Of a stretch of DNA of 64,000 nucleotides, positions 46,082 through 56,232 are shown one piece after another. Each line of letters begins with the position of its first letter. Within the stretch, counting starts at the first letter, position 1. The position numbers and the translations under genes were made by a program. A model generated the notes under the pieces. It was not told where the DNA came from and searched no databases. It saw only the letters and a list, made by a program, of their open reading frames with translations. The stretch lies in assembly GCA_031273215.1 (NCBI GenBank), contig JAISSF010000014.1, positions 1-64,000 of the forward strand, given 5' to 3'. Source of the stretch: Mycoplasmataceae bacterium (GTDB lineage: Bacteria; Bacillota_I; Bacilli_A; Mycoplasmatales; Mycoplasmoidaceae).

Positions 46082-46145
46082 AACCTGTGGGGGTGGTAGT
46101 AAAATATCATTTAAAAGAGCAATTCAGAAATGGATTGCTTTTTTT
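46082..46145 (+). ncRNA. putative small RNA complementary to the ncRNA 5' end
   Basis: TATAAT at 46070-46075 predicts a start at 46082. A 7-bp hairpin (GCAATTC/GGATTGC, loop AGAAAT) followed by T7 ends it at about 46145. Bases 46084-46100 repeat 45957-45973 exactly, so this RNA is fully complementary over 17 nt to the first bases of the minus-strand ncRNA. Bases 46122-46135 match an ncRNA hairpin in the sense direction. The hairpin may also end valS transcription from the other side, so the RNA itself is inferred. Confidence 0.5.
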
Positions 46146-48702
46146 ATTTCTTTAGTTCTTTAATGATCGATTTGATTTGTTCATATTGTTTCATATATTC
46201 CTTTTGTTTGTTTTCTTCAGCGGTAACTTTTTCTTTAGAAGCTTTTTTAATAAAATTTTGGTTAGATAAAATAGCGGTAGAACGATCTAATTCTGCTTTT
46301 AGTTTCACTAACAATAATTCATTCTTTCTAATTTCCTCTAATTTATTAGTGATAGTAGTAACAATTTCAATTGAGTAATTTTTTGATGTAATTACTTCTT
46401 TGATATCAGTATCTCTCACTTTAGTGATTTTATTAATTTTAATAGCATGTAAACTTAATACTTCATTGACGTATGCTTGATTAATTTTTTTATCACTAAC
46501 TATGTTAAGTTCAATTACCTTAGAGTTTTTGATACTATTTTTAATTCTCAAATTTTTAATTTGTGAGAAGATTTCAATAATTAATTGTGATTCGAAATCA
46601 CTAGTTTTGCTTGAAGTTTGTTTAGATATTTTTTCTAGCATAATTGATTCCTCGTTTTTATATTTTTCTTGGTAAATATATTCAGTTACAAAAGGTGTAA
46701 ATGGGTGAAGCATGATTAAGATGTTTTTGTAAACACGATTGATTACTGCATTAGTTTCTTTATCGTTAATACGTTTAGCAATTTCTAAATACTCATTAGC
46801 AAATGTTTCTCAAGAGAAGTGTAGTATTTCTTGATAAGCTAATGTTAAATTGTATTTATCCATAAAACCAATATAACGGTTAATAGTTTTATTTAATTCA
46901 TTTATAATGTGTTTGTTTAATGGTTGTAATTTAGTAGATAGTTTATCATTTGTTTTAACAACTAAATTATTAATGTTTCAAATCTTATTAATGAAGTTTG
47001 AATTGTGAACTAGTTTATCCGTTCTAAAGATTAAGTCTTCACCATTAGGAGAACCAGAAATTAATGTTGCTCTTAAAGCGTCTGCTCCGTATTGATCAAT
47101 TACTTCATTAGGTTCAACTCCATTACCTGCTGATTTAGACATTTTTTGGTTGTGTTCATCTCTAATTAAACCAGTTAGTAAAATATTTTCTAGTGATATA
47201 GTTTTATCTAAATAAGAGCATTGGAATAACATTCTAGCAACTCAGAAGAAAATAATATCTCATCCCGTAACTAATAAAGAGATTGGATAGAAGTCTTTAA
47301 TATCACTGTGTGCGTTATTCTTAGTACACGCTAAAGGTCATAAACCAGAACTGAATCATGTATCAAATACATCTTTATCTTTTGTGTACTCTTTTGGATT
47401 AGCCGGGGCTTTATTAGATACAAGTATCTTTCCGGTTTTCTTGTGGTATCATACAGGTATTGTGTGCCCTCATAGCAGTTGACGACTGATGCATCAGTCT
47501 TCGGTTTTGTTCAATCATGTTTGCATAGTTTTTTCAAATCTAGGCGGGAAGTAGTTTGGTTTGTTTTTAGTTAATAATTGTTTAAGTTGTTTAACAATTG
47601 GTTCCATTTTAACAAATCATTGTAATGAGAATAAAGGTTCAACAACTTCTCCAGTTCTTTCACTGAATCCAACATTATGAAGGTGTTTTTCTGTCTTTAT
47701 TAATAAACCCATCTTGTCTAATGTAGCTACAATTTGTTGTCTAGCTTCAATTCTGTCGACACCACTTAATTTCATATACTTTGTATTTGCGTATTCATTT
47801 AGCTTTCCATCTAATTCAATACATGAGTTCATTTTTGTTATTTTATTTTCAATAGCAATTTTATAGTCTTCAAAAGAGTGAGCAGGTGTACACTTCATTA
47901 CTCCAGTACCAAATTCAATTTCAATACTTTCGTCAGTAATTAATGGTAATAGCTCTCCATTAACAGGGTTAACAAAACTTTTACCAATGTATTTTTTAAA
48001 TCTCTTATCAGCTGGATTAACAACTAAATTAGTATCAACAAACATAGTTTCTGGTCTTGTAGTAGCAACTGTTAAATATTCTGTTTTAGAACCAGCTAAA
48101 TAATATTTAAAATATCACATTGAACCTTTAACTTCTTTTTTATTAACTTCTAAGTTACTAATAGCAGTTTGCAATTTTACATCTCAGTTAACTAATCTAT
48201 TTGCTCTATAAATTAATTTATTATCATACATCAATTTAAATTCTTTGTATACAATATCACTAACATTCTTATCTAAAGTAAAAGTTTCATATTTATATGA
48301 TAGTGCTAAACCTAATCCAGCTCATTGTTCGTGAATAACACTAGCTTGATCAGTTGCTCATTTATTTAAGCCTTTTAAGAAAACAGCATCACTCATTTTG
48401 CTACGATCGATCTTATTATTTCTTAAATAACTCTCAAATTTAGTTTGGGTAGCAATTCCAGCATGATCAGTTCCCGGTAAGAACAAAGTTCTATATCCAT
48501 TTAATTTTTTATATCTAATAATACAATCTTGGATTGAGCCACCTCAAGCATGTCCTAAGTGTAAATGTCCGGTAACGTTTGGTGGAGGAAGGATAATTGA
48601 GAAGTTTTTTTTGCTTGCTTTCTTAGAAATTGGGTCGAAAAGTTTGTTTTTAAGTCAAAAATCGTACAAACCTTTTTCAACAACTTTAAAATCGTATGCC
48701 AT
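46144..48702 (-). CDS. valS: valine--tRNA ligase
   Basis: 852 aa. [17 protein letters not shown] contains the HIGH motif; the editing domain has [15 protein letters not shown] and [21 protein letters not shown] is near residue 522; the C-terminal coiled-coil arm ends KSIIKELKK. Many TGA Trp codons. ATG 48702 is 7 nt after TATAAT. Divergent from the small membrane protein at 48778. Confidence 0.98.
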
Positions 48703-48777
48703 TGGATATATTATATATTTATATAAAAAAAATAAAACCCCACAGAAAAAAAATTTGTTGTATATAATATAAGTGTT

Positions 48778-49110
48778 ATGTTGGAAATTACTCATCTTGC
48801 TACTACTATCCTAACTAGTGATTCTTGATTCGCTCAATGATTAGGCAAATATTTTGGTAGTGACGCAGCAAATAAAATTCAAATGGCTTTAACTATTATT
48901 ATTAACTTATTAGTTGCTTATATTATCGTTATGCAAATCTTCCGTATTATGAAGGGTGTAGAAAACAAGAACTCTGCTGACTCAGGAGAAAAAGCTCAAG
49001 CTACAGCTACTATTAAGAACGGTATTATTGTAATCGTATTAACATCTTTAATTGGTGCAGTTGGTTTCAACATGTTCTTATGATTAGGTGGTACATTCCT
49101 AAACTCTTAA
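48778..49110 (+). CDS. small two-TM protein
   Basis: 110 aa. Soluble head with three Trp (two TGA) and hydrophobic spans at about 39-57 and 82-107, joined by a charged loop (MKGVENKNSADSGEKAQ). The general shape (short head, two helices) recalls TrbC/VirB2-like pilins, but no processing site or conjugation gene is nearby, so this is only a shape comparison. It is probably one transcript with the next gene. Confidence 0.7.
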
Positions 49111-49146
49111 TTTAGTTTAACGCATTATACATTTATAATAATATAA

Positions 49147-49761
49147 ATGGCTCAATTCTTACCAATAATCATTGTCGTTGGTTTAATCATCTTCTTTATC
49201 GTATATAAAAAACGTAAAAAAGAGAAGGAACTAGCTAAAGCTAGTAGTATGCGCAAAGAGAAAGATGAAGTATGACAAACTATTAAGACGTACATCCGTG
49301 ATCACCATGTAGATACTCGTGGAGAGATTGTCGACCACTACGTAGTAAAACGTAATGATGTTAACTATGTTTCACCCCACGTCTCTAGTTATTTAAGAAA
49401 GAAACAAAGAGCGGTTATTGATATTCGCAAAATGCAAAATGGTAATAAATATGTTCCAGCTAGTAATGCTGAACAATATGTTGTTTGTTTTCAAACACAA
49501 GATGTGAAGAGTAAGAAATACAATCCCCCTCACGCTTTCGAATGTGAAGTAATCACTACAAGAATAAGTAAAAAGGAAACTAAACAAAAGATTGTTATAA
49601 CTAAATCTTTAGATTTTAATACTGAGATGGAATGGATCGCTCCACTACGTTCTATTGAACAAAAGAAGAATATTCAAACTCAAAAGAATCTTGAAAAGGA
49701 AAAGAAAAAACAAGAAAAGATTAAAGCTAAAAAAGAAGCTAAAGCAAATAAGAAAAAATAA
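49147..49761 (+). CDS. membrane-anchored conserved mycoplasma protein (DUF5385-like?)
   Basis: 204 aa. N-terminal span (LPIIIVVGLIIFFIVY) then a basic stretch. A soluble domain contains VDTRGEIVDHYVVKRND and YVVCFQTQDVKSKKYNPPH. The Lys/Glu-rich coiled-coil tail ends KAKKEAKANKKK. It resembles mycoplasma DUF5385 proteins from memory; unconfirmed. It abuts the convergent amidohydrolase. Confidence 0.65.
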
Positions 49762-51045
49762 TTATAAAGATTTTATCTTTTTTAAATAAACTTGAGCCTT
49801 TTTAATTACATTAGCGGTGCTAACTATGCTTACTTTGCCATTTTGTTTGACAATTTTACCATTAATAATAACTGTGTCAATATCACTTGCATTTGCGTTG
49901 TATACGATGTCGGAAACCGGATCATTGATTGGAAACATTTGGATATTTTTAAACTTAAAGATATTTATATCTGCATCTTTTCCAACGGTAATAGAACCTT
50001 TAGCTTTTTCTAATCCTATAGCTTTTGCTCCATTGATTGTACCCATTTGTAAAGCCTGATAAGCAGTGATTAATGTTGGATCCTCATTCACAGCCTTGGG
50101 AATCAAACAAGCCAGTCTCATGGACTCTAAAATGCTTAAATTGCTGCCGCTGCCATCACCGTCAGTACCCAAACATACATTTACTTTGTTTTGAATTAAA
50201 CCTTTTAAATTAGTAAATCCACAACCTAATCTCATGTTAGATATTGGGTTATAGGAAATAGAAGCATCTAATTTTCCTAATGCTTTTAAATCGTAATCAT
50301 CCAGTTTAACACCATGAGCTAAAATAATCTTTTTATTTTTTAAATATTTTTCTAAGATTTGAGTTGGATGTTTTACATTGTAGGATTTAGTTATATCGTT
50401 AACTTCCTGTGTATTTTCACAAAAGTGCACATGATACAAGTTGTTCTTTAGCTCATTACCAATCTTAATTACTTTTTGCAAGTATTTGGGTGAAGTTGTG
50501 TAGAAACTGTGGACTAACATAGCATGGTATCCCTTATTAGATTTAACAAAAGCTAAATTATTTTGAATTCTTTTTTCGCCAGCATCGGCTCCATCGACAT
50601 CCATCATCGTTACACCACCAACATAGTTGATTCCGGTCTCATCTCTTGCTTTAAGAATCTCTCCAGTTTCGAAATACATATCATTAATTGTGGTTACACC
50701 ATTATCGATACATTCTAACATACCTAATAATGAGAATACATAGATATCATCTTTACTCATCTTTGCTTCTAATGGTCAAATATGTTTAGTTAATCAGTCT
50801 TGTAATTTAACACCATCTACGATTTCTTTAAATAAAGACATTGGGATATGCGTATGACAGTTAAAGAATCCCGGAGTAACTCATTGGTTAGTAGCATCGA
50901 TTATTTTATCAGCTTTAACTTTAATGTTCTTTTGAATGTTAGAAATCTTATTATTTTCAATAAGAATATCAATATTGTATTCTACTTGTGGTCTCTTAGA
51001 ATCAACTGATATTAAATTACAATTTTTAATTAAAATTTTACTCAT
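49762..51045 (-). CDS. mtaD: MTA/SAH deaminase-type amidohydrolase
   Basis: 427 aa. Metal-binding HxH in [10 protein letters not shown], further His in YHVHFCENT and ILAHGVKL, Asp in [13 protein letters not shown]-terminal [10 protein letters not shown] is typical of the TrzN/AtzB/MtaD clade. Family members deaminate 5'-methylthioadenosine and S-adenosylhomocysteine. MTA is the by-product of spermidine synthase, and speE lies in this window, which makes that role attractive (inference); guanine-type or other substrates remain possible. Confidence 0.8.
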
Positions 51046-51084
51046 ACTTTAATTATAGATAAAAGTTATAAATATAATATATTT

Positions 51085-51999
51085 ATGAAACAATATCTCG
51101 AATTATTAGAGCACGTATTAAAGGTCGGAAAAAGAAGACCAAACCGCACTGGGATAGATACTATCTCTACTTTTGGCTACCAAAATAGATATGATATTAG
51201 TGAAGGTTTCCCTTTGTTAACTACTAAACGTGTTGGATTCAAAACTGTAATGAGAGAATTACTTTGATTTGTTAAAGGCGATACAAATATAAGATATTTA
51301 GTTAAGAACAAATGTTATATTTGAAATGAGTGACCATTTAAAGCATATATGCAATCATTAGGCCATGATGTATCTACACACGAAAAGATTAGAGAACTGA
51401 AAGCACAATATGAAAAAGAGTTCATAGATAAGATTATTAATGATGATGAATTTGCTAAACAATGAGGAGAGTTAGGGCCTGTTTATGGTAAACAATGAAG
51501 AAACTTTGGTGGTGTAGACCAATTACAAGAAGCCATTAACACTATCAGAACTAGCCCAGATTCAAGAAGAATCATCGTTTGTGCATGAAATCCCACAGAA
51601 GTAAAAGAAATGGCTAAAAAAGGTCTTCCTCCATGTCACTCACTATTCCAATTCTATGTAGATACTGAAGAAAAAACTTTATCTTGTGAATTATACCAAC
51701 GTAGTGCAGATAGTTTCTTAGGCGTACCTTTTAATATTGCATCTTATGCAGCATTAACATATATGGTTGCTGCTATGTGTGGTTTAAAACCGAAAGAGTT
51801 TGTTCATACATTTGGAGATCTACATGTATATGTAAACCACTTAGAACAAGTTAAATTACAACTATCTCGAACTCCTGGAAAATTGCCTACTCTAAAAATC
51901 AACCGTATTCCTGAAAAGATTGAAGACTTCACTATGGAAGATTTTGAGTTAATCGGTTATGAACCACAAGAAGCAATTAAGGGAGAAGTTGCTGTTTAA
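51085..51999 (+). CDS. thyA: thymidylate synthase
   Basis: 304 aa. [13 protein letters not shown] start, catalytic Cys184 in [11 protein letters not shown], dUMP-binding [13 protein letters not shown], and [12 protein letters not shown]. It makes dTMP with methylene-THF (see folD) and releases dihydrofolate. Trp codons are TGA. It overlaps the convergent lipoprotein by 4 nt. Confidence 0.98.
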
Positions 52000-52673
52000 T
52001 AGCTATATTCAATATTTCAATAATCGTATGGGGAAACATAGAATACTGTCGGTGTAGTGTTATATTTTCCTTCTCAAGCAACTTGTAATAAAGGACGTCA
52101 CTCATTATTAATTCGTATTGTTGGACCATTCACCGTAAGCGCAACTGGTTCTTCTGGGTGACAGTATATAGAAGTTTTTTCTGTCTCTTTATCAGCAACA
52201 TATGTACTATATGTTTGAACACAATCGACAATTGATTTAAATTTACTAACATCAAATAAAACAGCATCTTCTATAGGATTTAGTTCTTCTGTATCTTTAT
52301 AAAATCCTTTGACGCTATTTTTAGTAACTTCTATTTTGTCGAAATCATTGTCGTTAAAATAGTAGCGTATATATAGGAACACATTAATTAAACTTTGTTT
52401 TTTATAGTGTTGTATCATAAACTGCAAATAATTCTGTGCATCATTTATTGAGTAACTTGGACCTGTTTCAACAGTTACTCCAAATTCAGCGACCGGACAA
52501 TTTTGTGCATGGTTTTGAACATACGCAAGTACTTCATCTCTTGTGTATAAAGTTTCTATATTATCTTTATCAACACAGCTTGTTAACACGATTGCAGAGA
52601 TTGCTCCAGCTCCGATAAGAGTAACAGAATAAATTGGCAATAAAGTTTTGATTGAGTTTATTTTATATTTCAT
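51996..52673 (-). CDS. lipoprotein, tandem family member 3
   Basis: 225 aa. Signal [20 protein letters not shown] and lipobox IVLTSC. The mature part shares with its two upstream neighbours the motif EVxxYxxNHxxNCPxxxF, then [16 protein letters not shown], which aligns with the YFxFxIxxYNKxAxIN of the others. Unknown function. It overlaps the preceding gene by 11 nt and so is translated from the same mRNA. Confidence 0.8.
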
Positions 52674-53304
52674 AAGTTAATTGCTCAAAATCAAATGGGG
52701 ATGTATATCTAAAATTAGATATATCATATATGCTTGAATATTTAGTTTTTGTTATAGGAAAAGGTTCTGAATCAAATTCATACTCTTGATATGTGCTAGT
52801 AACCAATGATGCACCTTCTGGGTAGTATGAATATTGTGTTGAATGTTGTACGATACCTTCAACCGTTTCTTCCACGAGCATAGTGTAGTTGATAAAACTC
52901 TTGAAATTAACTAATGTATATTTAACACTTTCAAGGTGCAATGGACTAGTAAATGCATATAGTGCATGTACATAATTCTTTCCCACATCTAATTCAAATC
53001 AATTTCCACCTTCAAGCAGCATTTGTGTAACAAGACCATTGATGAACGCTTGCTTGTTGTAATTATTTATTAAAAAGTCAAAATAGTCTTCGCCAAGTGT
53101 GCCACCTTCTACGGAAAAAGTATTAGCGACACAATTTTGTTTATGATTTCTTAAATAATTTTCAACATCATCATTATTGTATTTCAATTCATATACTTTT
53201 TCATCATCACAACTCGTTAAAACAATCGCCAAAGATAAACCAGCACCAAAAAGAACAATAGTAGAGATAGGTAATAAGGTTTTGAAAAGTATTTGTTTGT
53301 TCAT
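52663..53304 (-). CDS. lipoprotein, tandem family member 2
   Basis: 213 aa. Signal MNKQILFKTLLPISTIVLFG and lipobox IVLTSC. The shared domain reads DVENYLRNHKQNC and YFDFLINNYNKQAFING. Start ATG 53304 is preferred over TTG 53313. One TGA Trp at 52999-53001. A terminator separates it from member 1. Confidence 0.8.
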
Positions 53305-53389
53305 GCAGTTCAAAAAGATTATAAGCGATATTATGAGACAACGGGATAAAATGAAATTTATTAAAAAACTATATATTTATATAGAAAAC

Positions 53390-53433
53390 TAAAAAATAGT
53401 TGAGTTATGTAGAATGGAAAATAACTCAACTAT
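53390..53433 (-). terminator. rho-independent terminator after lipoprotein member 1
   Basis: A perfect 13-bp stem (ATAGTTGAGTTAT with ATAACTCAACTAT, positions 53396-53408 and 53421-53433) with a 12-nt loop is followed on the minus strand by a T6 run. It separates members 1 and 2 of the family. Confidence 0.85.
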
Positions 53434-53457
53434 TATACACAGTTATAAACAGTCACA

Positions 53458-54141
53458 CTACACAACAAAATTGTAGGCAATATTTCTAAAATCGAAAGGC
53501 GATGTAACGATGTATTCATCTGCACTACCTTCTATCTCATTATCATAAGTAATATTCATTACTCTATATAAATCCGATGTATCAAAACTAATACTTGTGC
53601 CTGTACAACCAATCACGTTTTTATTTGGTGATTTCACAACACATCATCCGCCACTAACTTCCTTGCCATTAACATATTGAAAATCACCATAAGTGTAGTC
53701 TATTATAGATTTAAAATTTCTAATTAAAAAACCGGTGCCAGATTGTATAATTCCATCAGGTGTTTCAACGTTGTTATTAAAGATTTTAAAGTAATCTTTC
53801 CCAACCTCGATAAAATCGAAATCGTATTCTCATGTAATTGCTTGCAAATAAATAAAACCATTTAATATAGCTTTTCTATTAAAATTTTTAACCATAAAAT
53901 TAAAATATTGGTGATCGTCACTAACTGAAAAATCTTCATCGGTTCCTGTTACATCAAATTCATTTGTTGGACAATTCACTGAATTTTTTCTAAGATATGC
54001 TTGCACTTCTTCGGTAGAATTTAATATAATAGGTTTTTCTTTGCTACAACTAGACAACATAAGTGGGAAAGATATACCAGTTCCACAAATAGCAACAACA
54101 GAAATTGGTAATAATGTTTTAAACAAAGATTGTTTGCTCAT
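53458..54141 (-). CDS. lipoprotein, tandem family member 1
   Basis: 227 aa. Signal MSKQSLFKTLLPISVVAICG and lipobox MLSSC. The family motif appears as EVQAYLRKNSVNCPTNEF and YFNFMVKNFNRKAILNG. The C-terminal third (SPFDFRNIAYNF) also matches the end of member 2 ([12 protein letters not shown]). It is followed by a strong terminator. Confidence 0.8.
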
Positions 54142-54253
54142 AACTTCTATTATAAGAAACCACTTGTAAGTCTGCTAAAAAAGTTGCTCGCCTTTTTCCG
54201 TAGAATTGCATTATTGATTTTTTATTTTATAATTTGTAAAATATAATTATTTT

Positions 54254-54928
54254 ATGGTTCTAAAACAATTTATTGAAGAAGTTAAAAATAATTTTAAAAA
54301 TGTTGATGATAAATTTTTTGATAATATAGAAATCTATAAACAATATTTACAAGAATATAACAAAGCAACAAACTTAACGAGGTTAGACGGTGAAGACAAA
54401 ATTTACCAAGAATACTTTTTAGAATCAATCCTTCCATTTATCAACATTGATTTTGCTAAATATACTAAAGTATTGGATATTGGCTCAGGTTCGGGAATTC
54501 CTGGGATTGTATTAAAGCTACTTTATCCGCAAATTGATTTAACAATTATTGAAAGCAATGGCAAAAAATTAACTTTTATGAGATCTCTAGCCTCTAAATT
54601 AAACATTAATGTTACCTTCTATTTAAAAAGAGCAGAAGAGATTAGAAATAACGAAAGAGAGAAATATGATATCGTAACTTCAAGAGCTGTAGCTGAATTA
54701 AGAATTATCTTAGAAGTATCTGTCCCTTATTGTAAAGTCAATGGTTTAATTATTGAACCCAAAGGTAGAATGTTTAAAGAAGAATATGCTGAAGCAGAAC
54801 AAATTATTGGTAAACTTGGGATAAAGTTAATTAGTGAAAAAGATAATAGTAATTTTGTTTTTGAAAAAGTAGAAGTGACTAATCAAGAATACCCTAGAAA
54901 GTGAACTGACATTATTAAAAATGAATAA
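54254..54928 (+). CDS. rsmG: 16S rRNA (guanine527-N7)-methyltransferase
   Basis: 224 aa. The N-terminal helical part has YNKATNLTRLD, the SAM site is VLDIGSGSGIPGIVL, and VTSRAVAELRIILE follows, all RsmG hallmarks. A TGA Trp lies near the end. It overlaps the next gene by 8 nt. Confidence 0.97.
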
Positions 54929-55460
54929 AGATATATTTATATATAGTCCTAAAGAGTCAATACACCAAGATAGTTTTTCAGTTATCCTAGCATATTATCT
55001 TTCAGCCGCTAAGAACAAAAAAACTCTTTTGATTAATGGAAAAGTATTTAGTGGTTTAGGAACTAATAAGGATAAATTCATTAATCCGATTTCAAAACTA
55101 ATAATTACAAATAAAGTAAATGAAGATAAAAAAATATTTGATTATGTTATCTCATCAAAAACTGGGACTTGCGATGGTGTCGTTAACTCACATATATTCT
55201 ATATATTAGATTTAAATCAAGAGAAAAACTTTATCGAAGATTATAAATTACTTATTAAGAACAAAAATACTTTTACATTCGTTTTATTAAACTACGATAA
55301 ATCAAATATTGGTCATTCTAAATTTGTTAGTTTCCTAAATACAAACTATGGTATCAACTCTACTATATTAGAACCTAATGATTTAGCATATGGAACATAT
55401 AAAGATTTATTCAATGGTAAATTCTATATTAAAAAGAAATTGATAAAAATATTTGATTAA
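54921..55460 (+). CDS. hypothetical protein, possible degenerate ParA-like fold
   Basis: 179 aa. DSFSVILAYYLSAAKNKKTLLING resembles the first helix and strand of ParA/MinD ATPases (TTxAxxLAxxLAxxGKKVLLID), but the Walker A glycine-lysine loop is missing. Position directly after rsmG, where soj/parA often lies in Bacilli, supports the idea. Treated as unknown. It converges with licD by 4 nt. Confidence 0.6.
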   Translation: MNKDIFIYSPKESIHQDSFSVILAYYLSAAKNKKTLLINGKVFSGLGTNKDKFINPISKLIITNKVNEDKKIFDYVISSKTGTCDGVVNSHIFYILDLNQEKNFIEDYKLLIKNKNTFTFVLLNYDKSNIGHSKFVSFLNTNYGINSTILEPNDLAYGTYKDLFNGKFYIKKKLIKIFD

Positions 55461-56215
55461 ATAATTTTTTCTTCTCCAATTATTAATCTTTCAGCTCATA
55501 ATTCCGTTTTCTTAGGAATCATGTATTCACTTCCATATAAAGATGGTAAATATTTGCCCATATTATTAGGACATTTCATTTTTCTACCAGCAAATTCTAT
55601 TTCTTGTAAAGGGAATAATGTATCATTTTTAAAAATATGAGTAGTTGGAGTTGTATAATCAAACGACATTCAGTAGTCATTATTTTCAACATCCTTAAAC
55701 ATTTCCATTACTTTAAGTTTTAGTTCTCATCTTTTGTATTGATCAAACTCTCAACTATCTAGTCATTCTTTGTGGTGGTGGATAATTCTTCTTTGCATTC
55801 CTCAAACAGCGGGCGAAGGTAAGGTTTTCTCAATCGGGAAAATATCTAATCCTAATTTAGCATTTTCTGACGGACCATTTTTGAATTTAATATTAGTATT
55901 ATTTATTGAAATAAAACCTCAGGTGAAATTACTATCTTTAACATTTCCTGGATAGTTCAATGTATATTGTGTTCCTTTTTCATATTCTTTAATCACTTCA
56001 ATTAATTTTTTAAAATCTTGTAAAGGCATATCAACATCGATATCGTGGTCTCAAGGAATAAAATTATGTTCACGATAAGCACCAAGTGCGGTACCGAATG
56101 ATAAATAATATGTTAAATTTTCTTTTTCGCATATATCCACAAATCAATTTAATAATTCTGATAGCTTAACTTGTATTTTCTTTACAATATCAATATTGTC
56201 TGCTAAATTAATCAT
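55457..56215 (-). CDS. LicD-family nucleotidyltransferase-like protein
   Basis: 252 aa, nine TGA Trp. LSFGTALGAYREHNFIPWDHDID is the LicD signature, with the metal-binding DxD in HDIDVD. LicD proteins transfer phosphocholine or related groups onto surface glycans or lipids. The acceptor here is unknown; a glycolipid is plausible in a wall-less cell. Confidence 0.88.
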
Positions 56216-56232
56216 GTAAAAATTATATAAAA

